From Alterinioella nitratireducens (GTDB taxonomy: Bacteria; Pseudomonadota; Alphaproteobacteria; Rhodobacterales; Rhodobacteraceae), in contig NZ_JABJVX010000008.1 of assembly GCF_013155465.1 (NCBI RefSeq), positions 154,883-218,882 of the forward strand: a DNA stretch of 64,000 nucleotides, in the 5' to 3' direction. Positions 17,687 to 26,489 of this stretch are shown here, piece by piece. The stretch's first letter is position 1. Each line of letters starts with the position of its first letter. The notes below the pieces were generated by a model. It worked only from the letters and a program-made list of their open reading frames with translations, was not told the origin of the DNA and did not search any database. A program made the translations under genes and the position numbers.

Positions 17687-18697
17687 ATGACCAGACCCCC
17701 GCTCACATCCGATCGCGCCATGACCGCCCGCGCGGATTTCGCGCCGCTGATCACGGACGCCCGCAACCCCGGCACCGCGCTGGACCTCGATTGGGTCGCC
17801 TCGGTGCAGGCCAATACCTCGGCCATCGAACGCCGTGCCGCGACCCTGCCGGGACGGCGCAGCGTGAAGAAGGACTACCAGGCCGCATGGCTGGCGCGCG
17901 CGATTTCCTGCATCGACCTGACCACTCTGGCGGGCGATGACACGCCCGGACGGGTGCGGCGGCTTTGTGCGAAAGCGCGCCAACCCGCGCGGGCCGAGAT
18001 TCTGGACGCCATCGGCCTGCCCGACCTGACCGTCGGCGCGGTCTGCGTCTATCACGACATGATCGCGCCTGCCGTCGAGGCGCTGGAGGGCTCGGGCATT
18101 CCCGTCGCCGCCGTCTCCACCGGGTTTCCGGCGGGCCTGTCGCCCTTCCACCTGCGGGTGCGCGAGATCGAGGAGAGCGTCAAGGCGGGTGCCGCCGAGA
18201 TCGACATCGTGATTTCGCGCCGCCACGTGCTTACGGGCGATTGGCAGGCGCTCTATGACGAGATGAAGACCTTCCGCGCGGCCTGCGGCGAGGCGCACGT
18301 CAAGGCGATCCTGGCGACGGGCGAGCTTGGCACGCTGCGCAATGTCGCACGCGCCAGCCTCGTCTGCATGATGGCCGGGGCCGATTTCATCAAGACCTCG
18401 ACCGGCAAGGAAAGCGTCAACGCCACCCTGCCCGTCAGCCTCGTGATGATCCGCGCCATCCGCGCCTACGAGGCCGCGACGGGGTTCCGGGTGGGCTACA
18501 AGCCCGCGGGCGGCATCTCCAAGGCCAAGGATGCGGTGACATATCTGGCGCTGATGAAGGAGGAGTTGGGCGATCCGTGGCTTCGGCCCGACCTTTTCCG
18601 CTTCGGCGCGTCCTCGCTGCTTGGCGATATCGAGCGGCAATTGGAACACCACCTGACCGGGAGTTACTCGGCGGGTTGGCGGCATGCGATGGGGTGA
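17687..18697 (+). CDS. deoC: Deoxyribose-phosphate aldolase
   Basis: Cleaves 2-deoxyribose 5-phosphate to acetaldehyde and glyceraldehyde 3-phosphate. 336 residues, the long form. The Schiff-base Lys lies in FIKTSTGKE and the second conserved Lys in YKPAGGISKA. An N-terminal extension of about 60 residues precedes the barrel, and an internal ATG at codon 12 is an alternative start. It is the first gene of a tight three-gene run with a small ORF and an aldehyde dehydrogenase that could remove the acetaldehyde. Confidence 0.95.
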   Translation: MTRPPLTSDRAMTARADFAPLITDARNPGTALDLDWVASVQANTSAIERRAATLPGRRSVKKDYQAAWLARAISCIDLTTLAGDDTPGRVRRLCAKARQPARAEILDAIGLPDLTVGAVCVYHDMIAPAVEALEGSGIPVAAVSTGFPAGLSPFHLRVREIEESVKAGAAEIDIVISRRHVLTGDWQALYDEMKTFRAACGEAHVKAILATGELGTLRNVARASLVCMMAGADFIKTSTGKESVNATLPVSLVMIRAIRAYEAATGFRVGYKPAGGISKAKDAVTYLALMKEELGDPWLRPDLFRFGASSLLGDIERQLEHHLTGSYSAGWRHAMG

Positions 18698-18702
18698 GTG
18701 AG

Positions 18703-18930
18703 ATGATCACTTCGATTGCCCATCGCCTGATTGAGAACAATCCCAAGAAGGCAGCACGCTTACAGCGCGCGGGCGTATTTTATGATGAGATACGAGAAAT
18801 GTGTGCGCTGGTAAGAAAGTCACACCGGGATGCAAATCCACAGATCACTGACGATGACATAAATGGGCTCCGGATGCTGGACGAGATGATCCAAGATGAT
18901 GTCGTCGCACTCTTGAGTGACGGAGACTGA
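18703..18930 (+). CDS. Small hypothetical protein, 75 residues, low-GC island in the deoC operon
   Basis: Not recognised. A charged, predicted all-helical protein (motifs HRLIENNPKKAARLQ and LRMLDEMIQDD). It starts 5 bp after deoC and ends 5 bp before the aldehyde dehydrogenase gene, with GTGAG just before the ATG. Its base composition is visibly poorer in GC than both neighbours (many AAA, ATA and AAT codons), suggesting a later insertion into the operon. The close fit of its ends argues that it is translated. Confidence 0.65.
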   Translation: MITSIAHRLIENNPKKAARLQRAGVFYDEIREMCALVRKSHRDANPQITDDDINGLRMLDEMIQDDVVALLSDGD

Positions 18931-18935
18931 AACAG

Positions 18936-21287
18936 ATGACCATCCCCGAGATTTTCGAGACCATGGACTACGGCCCCGCCCCCGAGAGCGACGCCGAGGC
19001 CCGCGCGTGGATCGCCAGGCATGAAGGCCGCTTCGGTCCCTTCATCGGCGGCAGCTTCGCCAAGCCGGGCGAGACATTCGCCACCCGGAACCCCGCCACG
19101 GGCGAGACGCTGGCGCAGGTCACGCAAGGCACCACCGAGGATGTGGATGCTGCCGTGAAAGCCGCCCGCAAGGCCTTCCCCGCCTGGTCCAAGCTGAGCG
19201 GCCACCAGCGCGCCCGCCATCTCTATGCGCTGGCACGGCTGTTGCAGAAGCATTCGCGCCTTTTCGCCGTGCTGGAGAGCATGGATAACGGCAAGCCGAT
19301 CCGCGAGAGCCGGGATATCGACGTGCCCCTGGCGCAGCGGCATTTCTACTATCACGCCGGTCTGGCGCAGTTGCGCGATGCCGAGGTGCCCGACCACTCC
19401 CCGCATGGTGTCTGCGGCCAGATCGTGCCGTGGAATTTCCCTCTGCTGATGCTGTCCTGGAAGATCGCGCCGGCGCTGGCGGCGGGCAATACCGTGGTTC
19501 TGAAGCCCGCCGAATACACCTCGCTCACCGCGCTTCTCTTCGCCGATATCTGCGTCGAGGCGGGGCTGCCCAAGGGCGTCGTCAATATCGTCACCGGCGA
19601 CGGGGCGACGGGGGCGGCGCTGGTCGATCACCCGGATGTCAACAAGATCGCCTTCACAGGCTCCACCGATGTGGGGCGCAAGCTGCGCGAGGCGACGGCG
19701 GGGACCGGCAAGGCGCTGACCTTGGAGCTTGGCGGCAAGTCGCCCTATATCGTGTTCGATGACGCCGATATCGACAGCGCGATCGAGGGGCTGGTCGATG
19801 CGATCTGGTTCAACCAGGGTCAGGTCTGCTGCGCGGGCTCGCGCCTTCTTGTGCAGGAGGGGATCGCCGAGGATTTCCACACGCGGCTCAAGGCCCGGAT
19901 GGCGAAACTGCGCGCGGGCGATCCGCTGGACAAGAGCATCGACATCGGGGCCATTGTCGATCCGGTGCAACTGGACCGGATCAAGGCGCTGGTCGGCGGC
20001 AATGAGGACGGTGAGACCCATCACGCCCCCATCGACCTGCCCGCCAAGGGCTGTTTCTACCCGCCGACGTTGATCACAGGACTTTCCTCAGCCTCGCACC
20101 TGATGCAGGAGGAGATCTTCGGACCTGTCCTCGTCTCCACCACCTTCCGCACGCCGGGCGAGGCGGTCGAGATCGCCAACAACACGCGCTACGGCCTGGC
20201 CGCGACGCTCTGGACCGAGAATGTGAACCTGGCACTGGACGTGGCGCCCAAGCTGGTCTCGGGCGTGGTCTGGGTCAATGCGACCAACCTTTTCGACGCG
20301 GCGGCGGGCTTTGGCGGCGTGCGCGAAAGCGGGTTCGGGCGCGAAGGCGGATGGGAGGGGCTGGCGGCCTATCTCAAGCCCGATATCGCGACGAAAGCGG
20401 TGAAACCGGCCAAGCCCGCCGATCCCGCGCAAGAGGAATTTACCGGCATCGACCGCACCGCCAAGATGTATATCGGTGGCAGCCAAGCCCGGCCAGACAG
20501 CGGCTATTCGCGGCCCGTGACCTCGCCCAAGGGCAAGATCCTCGGCCATGTCGGCCTTGCCAACCGCAAGGATCTGCGCAACGCGGTCGAGGCCGCGAAC
20601 AAGGCCGCCGGCTGGGGCAGGACCACCGGGCATCTGCGCGCGCAGATCCTCTATTACATGGCCGAGAACCTGTCGGCCCGCGGGGGTGAGTTTGCCTCCC
20701 GGATCAGCGATCTGACGGGAGCCACGGCCAAGACGGCGGCGGGCGAGGTCGAGATGAGCCTCGACCGTCTCTTCACCTATGCCGCCTGGGCCGACAAGTT
20801 CGACGGGGCCGCCAAGACGGTGCCCATTCGCGGCGTGGCGCTGGCGATGAACGAACCGGTCGGCACCATCGGCGTCTTCTGCCCGGATGAGGCGCCGCTG
20901 CTTGGCCCCATATCCCTCATGGCGCCTGCCGTGGCGATGGGCAACCGGGCGATCCTTGTGGCCAGTGAAAGCGCGCCGCTGGCCCTGACCGACCTCTACC
21001 AGGTGCTGGACACCTCGGACCTGCCCGGCGGAGTCGTCAACATCCTGACCGGACAGCATGGCGAGTTGGCCACGCAGATGGCCGGTCACATGGATATCGA
21101 CGCGGTCTGGAGCTTTTCCGCCGCCGACATTTCCAGGACCATCGAGAAGGCGGCTGCGGGCAACCTCAAGCGGACCTGGGTCAATCACGGGCGCAACCCC
21201 GACTGGACCACTCCGGCGGGCGAGGGCAAACGCTTCCTTCAGGCCGCGACCGAGGTCAAGACGATCTGGGTGCCCTACGGCGAATAA
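18936..21287 (+). CDS. Aldehyde dehydrogenase, ALDH16-type with two ALDH domains
   Basis: 783 residues, much longer than a usual 480-500 residue ALDH. The N-terminal domain is a complete catalytic unit: PWNFPLLMLSWKIAPAL, the Glu motif LELGGKSP and the nucleophile C298 in GQVCCAGSR. A second ALDH-like domain from about 510 lacks an obvious catalytic Cys. This is the bacterial ALDH16 layout, described structurally from a Loktanella protein. Next to deoC it probably oxidises acetaldehyde from deoxyribose breakdown; the substrate is inferred. Confidence 0.9.
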   Translation: MTIPEIFETMDYGPAPESDAEARAWIARHEGRFGPFIGGSFAKPGETFATRNPATGETLAQVTQGTTEDVDAAVKAARKAFPAWSKLSGHQRARHLYALARLLQKHSRLFAVLESMDNGKPIRESRDIDVPLAQRHFYYHAGLAQLRDAEVPDHSPHGVCGQIVPWNFPLLMLSWKIAPALAAGNTVVLKPAEYTSLTALLFADICVEAGLPKGVVNIVTGDGATGAALVDHPDVNKIAFTGSTDVGRKLREATAGTGKALTLELGGKSPYIVFDDADIDSAIEGLVDAIWFNQGQVCCAGSRLLVQEGIAEDFHTRLKARMAKLRAGDPLDKSIDIGAIVDPVQLDRIKALVGGNEDGETHHAPIDLPAKGCFYPPTLITGLSSASHLMQEEIFGPVLVSTTFRTPGEAVEIANNTRYGLAATLWTENVNLALDVAPKLVSGVVWVNATNLFDAAAGFGGVRESGFGREGGWEGLAAYLKPDIATKAVKPAKPADPAQEEFTGIDRTAKMYIGGSQARPDSGYSRPVTSPKGKILGHVGLANRKDLRNAVEAANKAAGWGRTTGHLRAQILYYMAENLSARGGEFASRISDLTGATAKTAAGEVEMSLDRLFTYAAWADKFDGAAKTVPIRGVALAMNEPVGTIGVFCPDEAPLLGPISLMAPAVAMGNRAILVASESAPLALTDLYQVLDTSDLPGGVVNILTGQHGELATQMAGHMDIDAVWSFSAADISRTIEKAAAGNLKRTWVNHGRNPDWTTPAGEGKRFLQAATEVKTIWVPYGE

Positions 21288-21292
21288 CGGGC

Positions 21293-21318
21293 ATCGCGCG
21301 GCTGGAGAGTCGCGCGAT
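21293..21318. terminator. Hairpin downstream of the ALDH16 gene
   Basis: Perfect 8-bp stem ATCGCGCG/CGCGCGAT with a 10-nt loop, starting 6 nt after the stop codon. It lacks a T-tract, so it may act as a pause or Rho-assisted end rather than a classic terminator. The rest of the 271-bp gap before ribF shows nothing I can name. Confidence 0.45.
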
Positions 21319-21558
21319 CGGCCCGCCCCTGCCCCCGCGACGGGTCAGCCATGTCGATCCAGTCCTGCGGGGTCGCAGCGACCGTCCGAATCAAATGTGC
21401 GGGCCGTCCGTGGTGGGGCGGGGCGCGTGGCTCGGGGCGATGCCAGGCCAGCCGGTGTTCAATCACCCCCGCTGCCGGAGCGCAACCAGACTGCTATTTT
21501 CAGCAACATGATGAGGCGTTGGTTGCCCTCGATCCGGCACCCCGCTAATCCGGGGCGC

Positions 21559-22488
21559 ATGAGAATCCTGCGCGATTACCAATATGCCTTGCCCGAAGAT
21601 CGCGGCGCCGCGGTTGCCATCGGCAATTTCGACGGCGTGCACCTGGGCCATCAGCATGTGATCGACCAGGCGCGCCACCGGGACATGCCGCTTGGCCTGC
21701 TGACCTTCGAGCCGCATCCACGCCAGTTCTTCGCGCCAGACAGCCCACCCTTCCGGCTGATGAATGCCGAGGCGCGGGCGAACCGGTTGCAGAAACTGGG
21801 CGTCGATATCCTTTATGAGCTGCCCTTCAACGCGGCGCTGGCCGGGCTGAGTGCGGAGGCGTTCGCGCGCGAGGTTCTGGCCGAGGGGCTTGGCGTGATG
21901 CGGGTCATCGTCGGGGCCGATTTCTGTTTCGGCAAGGGCCGGGCCGGCACTGTCGGGATGCTGAGCGCGTTCGGGCAGGAAATGGGGTTCGACGTCGTTG
22001 TCGTGCCGATCAAGCATGGCGACCTCGGCGCGATTTCCTCGACCAATATCCGGCTCGCACTGAGCGAGGGGCGGCCGCGCGACGCGGCCTCGATGCTTGG
22101 CCACTGGCACCGTATCGAGGGACCGGTGGTCCATGGCGAGAAGCGCGGGCGCACCCTGGGCTACCCGACCGCCAATATGGGCCTTGAGGGGCTGCACCTG
22201 CCGAAACTGGGCGTCTATGCCGTCATCGTCGATGTCCGCGACGGGGCGCATCCCGGCACCTATCATGGCGTTGCCAGCCTCGGCGTGCGGCCCATGTTCG
22301 GGGGCGAGGTGCCGAACCTTGAAACCTTCCTCTTCGATTTCTCGGGCGATCTTTACGGATGCGACCTGTCGGTGGCGCTGATCGACTACCTGAGACCGGA
22401 GATGAAATTCGATGGGCTCGACGCGCTGATCACGCAGATGGATGCCGATAGCGACACGGCCCGCGCGATCCTGAAGGCGCTGCCATGA
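21559..22488 (+). CDS. ribF: Bifunctional riboflavin kinase / FAD synthetase RibF
   Basis: Makes FMN and then FAD from riboflavin. 309 residues, normal for the family. The N-terminal adenylyltransferase domain carries IGNFDGVHLGHQ; the C-terminal flavokinase domain carries GRTLGYPTANM and the LYG motif. Its stop overlaps the next start (ATGA), giving a ribF-ycgN-threonine aldolase run. No FMN riboswitch is evident upstream. Confidence 0.96.
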   Translation: MRILRDYQYALPEDRGAAVAIGNFDGVHLGHQHVIDQARHRDMPLGLLTFEPHPRQFFAPDSPPFRLMNAEARANRLQKLGVDILYELPFNAALAGLSAEAFAREVLAEGLGVMRVIVGADFCFGKGRAGTVGMLSAFGQEMGFDVVVVPIKHGDLGAISSTNIRLALSEGRPRDAASMLGHWHRIEGPVVHGEKRGRTLGYPTANMGLEGLHLPKLGVYAVIVDVRDGAHPGTYHGVASLGVRPMFGGEVPNLETFLFDFSGDLYGCDLSVALIDYLRPEMKFDGLDALITQMDADSDTARAILKALP

Positions 22489-22931
22489 GGCGCGAGTTCT
22501 GGCGTCACGTTCCGATGGCGAAGATGACGGAAGAGGAGTGGGAGGCGCTCTGCGATGGCTGCGGCAAGTGCTGCCTCAACAAGCTGGAGGACGAGGACAG
22601 CCGGGAGGTCGCCCTGACCTGCGTCGCCTGCCGCCTGCTGGACGATAGCACCGCGCGCTGCGGCCAATACGAGATCCGCAAGACGCTGGTGCCCGATTGC
22701 ATCCAGCTGACCCCCTCGACAATGGGCGACGTGGCCTATTTCATGCCGGAAACCTGCGCCTACCGGCTGCTGCATGAGGACAAGCCCCTGCCCCGCTGGC
22801 ATCCGCTGATCACGGGCGATCCGGAAAGCGTGCATCGCGCCGGGGTCTCGGTCAGGGGGCGCACGGTGCCCGAGTTCGAGGTGCCGGAGGAAGACTGGGA
22901 AGACTACATTATCGAGGAGCCGGGAACATGA
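22485..22931 (+). CDS. YcgN/UPF0260-family cysteine-cluster protein
   Basis: A 148-residue protein of the YkgJ/UPF0260 group, which carries a putative Fe-S or zinc-binding cysteine cluster (CDGCGKCCLNK, then CVACRLL and CGQYEIR). Function is unknown in the family. It is coupled to ribF by a 4-bp overlap and to the following aldolase gene by another. Confidence 0.88.
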   Translation: MRREFWRHVPMAKMTEEEWEALCDGCGKCCLNKLEDEDSREVALTCVACRLLDDSTARCGQYEIRKTLVPDCIQLTPSTMGDVAYFMPETCAYRLLHEDKPLPRWHPLITGDPESVHRAGVSVRGRTVPEFEVPEEDWEDYIIEEPGT

Positions 22932-23980
22932 TGTTTGCATCCGACAATATGGGGCCCGCCGCGCCCGAGATCATCGACGCGATCGCGCGCGCCAATGAGG
23001 GCCACCACATGCCCTATGGCAATGACCCGGTCACGCCAGAGGTTGTGGCGGCCGTCCGGGCCCTCTTCGAGGCGCCCGAGGCGGCGGTGCATCTGGTCGC
23101 GACCGGCACGGCGGCCAATGCGCTGGCGCTGGCGACGCTGGCCAATCCCTGGGACGGCATTTTCATGCACCGCGTCGCCCATGCCGAGGAGGATGAGTGC
23201 GGCGCGCCCGAGTTCTATACCGGCGGCGCCAAGATGGTGCTGGTGGACGGCGAGAAGGGCAAGATGACGCCGGAGGGTCTGAAGGCGGCCATTGCCAGAA
23301 CCGGCGACAAGGGCGTGCATGGCGTGCAACGCGGGCCGGTCACGATCACCAATATCACCGAAGTCGGCTCGCTCTACACGCTGGACGAGATCCGCGCGTT
23401 GACGGATGTGGCGAAATCCTACGGGCTGAAGACGCATCTCGACGGCGCGCGCATGGCCAATGCCTGCGCGGCACTCGGCTGCACCCCGGCGGAAATGACG
23501 TGGAAGGCGGGCATCGACGCGGTCAGCTTCGGCGGCACCAAGAACGGCTGCCTGGGGGTTGAAGCGGTGATCTTCTTCGATCCCGCACAGGCCCGGGAGA
23601 CGGAACTGCGGCGCAAGCGGGGCGGGCATCTCTTCTCCAAGCACCGGTTCCTGTCGGCGCAGATGCGGGCCTATGTAAAGGACGGGTTGTGGCTGCGGCT
23701 GGCGGAACAGGCGAATGCGCGCTGCGCGGAGTTGGCCGAGGGCATCACCGCCCTGCCCGGCGCGCAGATCGAGGCGGAGCCGCAGGGCAACATGATCTTC
23801 GCGCATCTCCCGCGCAGGGCGCATAAACGGGCGATGGAGGCCGGGGCGAAATACTATCTCTTTCCATTCGATGTCTCGCTGGACGGGCCCGAGGATGAGC
23901 TGATCCGCTGCCGGTTCGTCTGCGACTGGTCCTGCACGCCGCAATCGGTTCAGGATCTGTTGGGGCATTTCCGCGGGTGA
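22928..23980 (+). CDS. Low-specificity threonine aldolase, beta-eliminating lyase family
   Basis: PLP enzyme cleaving threonine or allo-threonine to glycine and acetaldehyde. 350 residues. The PLP Lys is in FGGTKNG (about residue 205), HLDGARMANA supplies the cofactor-binding Asp, and the N-terminal SDNMGPAAPEI motif is typical. It overlaps the UPF0260 gene and ends 25 bp from a convergent hydrolase gene. Substrate stereochemistry cannot be read from sequence. Confidence 0.92.
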   Translation: MMFASDNMGPAAPEIIDAIARANEGHHMPYGNDPVTPEVVAAVRALFEAPEAAVHLVATGTAANALALATLANPWDGIFMHRVAHAEEDECGAPEFYTGGAKMVLVDGEKGKMTPEGLKAAIARTGDKGVHGVQRGPVTITNITEVGSLYTLDEIRALTDVAKSYGLKTHLDGARMANACAALGCTPAEMTWKAGIDAVSFGGTKNGCLGVEAVIFFDPAQARETELRRKRGGHLFSKHRFLSAQMRAYVKDGLWLRLAEQANARCAELAEGITALPGAQIEAEPQGNMIFAHLPRRAHKRAMEAGAKYYLFPFDVSLDGPEDELIRCRFVCDWSCTPQSVQDLLGHFRG

Positions 23981-24005
23981 AGCGGCTGGCGGGATGAACC
24001 CCGCC

Positions 24006-24779
24006 CTACGACGATTGCAGATGGGCCGCGATGGCGGCGGCGACCGGTTCGGGATGGGTGATCGGGGCCATGTGACCGGCACCCGGAATGCCGCTGCGGG
24101 TCGTATCGGGGATGGCGACCTGCATCCGGTCGAGGATATCGGTGATGACGGGCTGGCAGTTTTCGCCCGAGACCAGCAACGTCGGGGCGGTCACTTGCCC
24201 CAATCGCGGAACCAGCCCGGCGCTGTCCCCGAACAGCGCGGGTCTCGACGCGGCGATCAGGTCAATCCGGTCAACCATGTAAGCGCGCTGCGCGTCCGGC
24301 TGGTCATCAAAATCACCGCCGGTGCCCCATAGGTCCAGGAAGCCGCGCGTGGCGGCGGCGTTGTTGTCCTGCGCCACGGCCTCTTCGAGCGCCAGTTGTA
24401 TGGCCAGTTGCGTCTCGAAACTCGGGGCTCCCCTGGCGGCGGCAAAAAGCACCGGCTCGATCAGGGTCAGGCTGCGGACGCGATCCGGCATTTCGATGGC
24501 CAGCCGCAGCGCCAGGGTCGCGCCGAAACTGTGGCCGATGGCGTCGAACCCACCCGCGGGCAGATGCGGCAGGACGGCGCCGAAGCACTGATCATGCAGG
24601 TCGCGCGAAGGGTCGTGGTCGGGGCCGTCGCCATGGCCGACGATATCGGGCGCGGTCAGGTGCAAGCCCCCCGGCAGACGCGCCGCCACGCCCTTCCACG
24701 CGGAGCCCTGCGCCAGCGAGCAATGCAGCATCAACACCTCGCGCGGGCCGTCTCCCCAGTGCCGGACGCCGTCGCTCAC
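24006..24779 (-). CDS. Alpha/beta-fold hydrolase
   Basis: 257 residues with the nucleophile elbow GHSFG, the HCSLAQGS oxyanion-hole region near the N-terminus, and a C-terminal catalytic His in GAGHMAPITHPE. It belongs to the general esterase/lipase-like group, and its substrate cannot be named. It starts with GTG overlapping the stop of the DsbA-like gene (GTGA), so it is the second gene of a two-gene operon. Confidence 0.88.
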   Translation of the reverse strand: MSDGVRHWGDGPREVLMLHCSLAQGSAWKGVAARLPGGLHLTAPDIVGHGDGPDHDPSRDLHDQCFGAVLPHLPAGGFDAIGHSFGATLALRLAIEMPDRVRSLTLIEPVLFAAARGAPSFETQLAIQLALEEAVAQDNNAAATRGFLDLWGTGGDFDDQPDAQRAYMVDRIDLIAASRPALFGDSAGLVPRLGQVTAPTLLVSGENCQPVITDILDRMQVAIPDTTRSGIPGAGHMAPITHPEPVAAAIAAHLQSS

Positions 24780-25375
24780 AGCTTGCCGGACAGGTGCAGG
24801 TCGAGATCGTCCAGCCGGTCCTGGCCCCAGAAACGCTCGGAGCCATCGACGATGTAGAAGGGCACACCGAAGACGCCGGCGCTGACAGCGTCTTCAAGGT
24901 TGCGGGCGTATTCCTCGGCGGCGCTGAGCATGCCCTTGTCTGCCAGATCGGGATCGAAGCCGTTTGCCTCCAGCGCGGCGCGGATCACCCTGGCCTCGGC
25001 GATGTCCCTTTCCTCGGCCCAGACCGCGCGGCCAAGGGCTGCGACCAGCCCCGCAAGATCGCCTCCGCCCGCCTTCTGCGCCGAGATCAGCGCATAGCAG
25101 GCCGGGGCCGGGTTGGTCGGCCAGAACATCGGTTTCTCGTTCAGCGGCAGCCCCGTCCTGGCCGATTGGCGGCGCAGTTCCTGCAAGCGGTAGGCCTGGC
25201 GCGACGGGTGGCGATCCTTGGGGGGCGTGCCGCCGGTGCGCGAAAACAGCCCCATCACATCGAGCGGCTTGTAGGTGATCTGCGCGCCATGCGTCTCCGC
25301 GATTTCCGCGGCACGGGTGCCGGCGAGGTAGGAATAGGGCGAGAGCGGGCTGAGATAGATGTCGATATGGGCCAA
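24776..25375 (-). CDS. 2-hydroxychromene-2-carboxylate isomerase / DsbA-family protein
   Basis: 199 residues with a thioredoxin-fold HCCA isomerase layout. The N-terminal DIYLSPLSPYSYLAG has a Ser-rich site in place of the DsbA CxxC; the glutathione-contact cis-Pro motif is GVFGVPFYIVDG near residue 168. Family members act on aromatic degradation intermediates with glutathione, but no naphthalene pathway genes are near, so the actual substrate is open. First gene of the pair with the alpha/beta hydrolase. Confidence 0.88.
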   Translation of the reverse strand: MAHIDIYLSPLSPYSYLAGTRAAEIAETHGAQITYKPLDVMGLFSRTGGTPPKDRHPSRQAYRLQELRRQSARTGLPLNEKPMFWPTNPAPACYALISAQKAGGGDLAGLVAALGRAVWAEERDIAEARVIRAALEANGFDPDLADKGMLSAAEEYARNLEDAVSAGVFGVPFYIVDGSERFWGQDRLDDLDLHLSGKL

Positions 25376-25464
25376 TTTGACCTCCCGTTTGGACTTTCCC
25401 GGACCGTAGCCGGATGCTATCGGGTGTCAACGTTTCACCCCGCTGCCACGAGGGACCGCGCCCC

Positions 25465-26478
25465 ATGCCCGCCACCGACCCCAAGCTTATCTCCGGCAAT
25501 GCCAACCGCCCGCTGGCCGAGGCCATTGCCCGCCGCATGACGCTGCACCGGGGCATGTCCGTGGGGCTGGTCGACGCGCGGGTCGAGCGCTTCAACGATC
25601 AGGAAGTCTTCGTCGAGGTGTTCGAAAACGTGCGCGGCGAGGATATGTTCATCATCCAGAGCACCTCGAACCCCGCCAATGACAACCTGATGGAACTGCT
25701 GATCATGGCCGATGCGCTGCGCCGGTCCTCGGCCGCGCGCATCACCGCCGTGATCCCCTATTTCGGCTATGCGCGGCAGGACCGCCGCACCAAGGCGCGC
25801 ACGCCGATCTCGGCCAAGCTGGTCTCGAACATGATCGTGCGCGCGGGCATCGAACGGGTGCTGACGCTGGACCTGCACGCGACCCAGATCCAGGGCTTTT
25901 TCGACATTCCGGTCGACAACCTCTATGCCTCGCCGGTTTTCGCGCTGGACATCCTGCACCATTTCCACGGCCAGATGGACGAGATCATGGTGATCTCGCC
26001 CGATGTCGGCGGCGTCGCGCGCGCGCGCGAATTGGCCAAGCGGATCAATGCACCGCTTTCCATCGTGGACAAGCGCCGCGAGAAGGCGGGCGAAGTGGCC
26101 GAGATGACCGTGATCGGCGATGTGAAGGGCAAGAAATGTATCATCGTCGATGACATCTGCGACACTGCCGGCACGCTGTGCAAGGCCGCCGAGGTGCTGA
26201 TGGAACAGGGTGCCGCCGAGGTTCACGCCTATATCACCCACGGCGTCCTTTCCGGCCCCGCGCAGAAACGGATCACGGAATCGGTCATGAAATCGCTCGT
26301 GATCACCGATTCGATCGAGGCCACGGCGGCCACCCGCGCCACGCCCAATATCCGCATCGTGCCGACCGCGCCGATGTTCGCGCAGGCGATCCTGAACACC
26401 TGGAACGGCACCTCGGTGTCGTCGCTCTTCCAGGACGAGACCCTGGCCCCGATCTACGAGGGCATGTATTCGCGCTGA
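25465..26478 (+). CDS. prs: Ribose-phosphate pyrophosphokinase
   Basis: Makes PRPP from ribose 5-phosphate and ATP for nucleotide, histidine and NAD synthesis. 337 residues. The ATP-binding segment [11 protein letters not shown] and the PRPP-binding loop [12 protein letters not shown] are intact. The frame is open 51 bp further upstream, but the ATG at 25465 follows GAGGG and begins the conserved part. It ends 11 bp from a convergent antiporter gene with no visible terminator. Confidence 0.96.
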   Translation: MPATDPKLISGNANRPLAEAIARRMTLHRGMSVGLVDARVERFNDQEVFVEVFENVRGEDMFIIQSTSNPANDNLMELLIMADALRRSSAARITAVIPYFGYARQDRRTKARTPISAKLVSNMIVRAGIERVLTLDLHATQIQGFFDIPVDNLYASPVFALDILHHFHGQMDEIMVISPDVGGVARARELAKRINAPLSIVDKRREKAGEVAEMTVIGDVKGKKCIIVDDICDTAGTLCKAAEVLMEQGAAEVHAYITHGVLSGPAQKRITESVMKSLVITDSIEATAATRATPNIRIVPTAPMFAQAILNTWNGTSVSSLFQDETLAPIYEGMYSR

Positions 26479-26489
26479 AGGCGCCTGCG

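Noticed and set aside
21319..21558. FMN riboswitch upstream of ribF
   Set aside because: No conserved FMN aptamer core was recognisable, and ribF genes rarely carry one.
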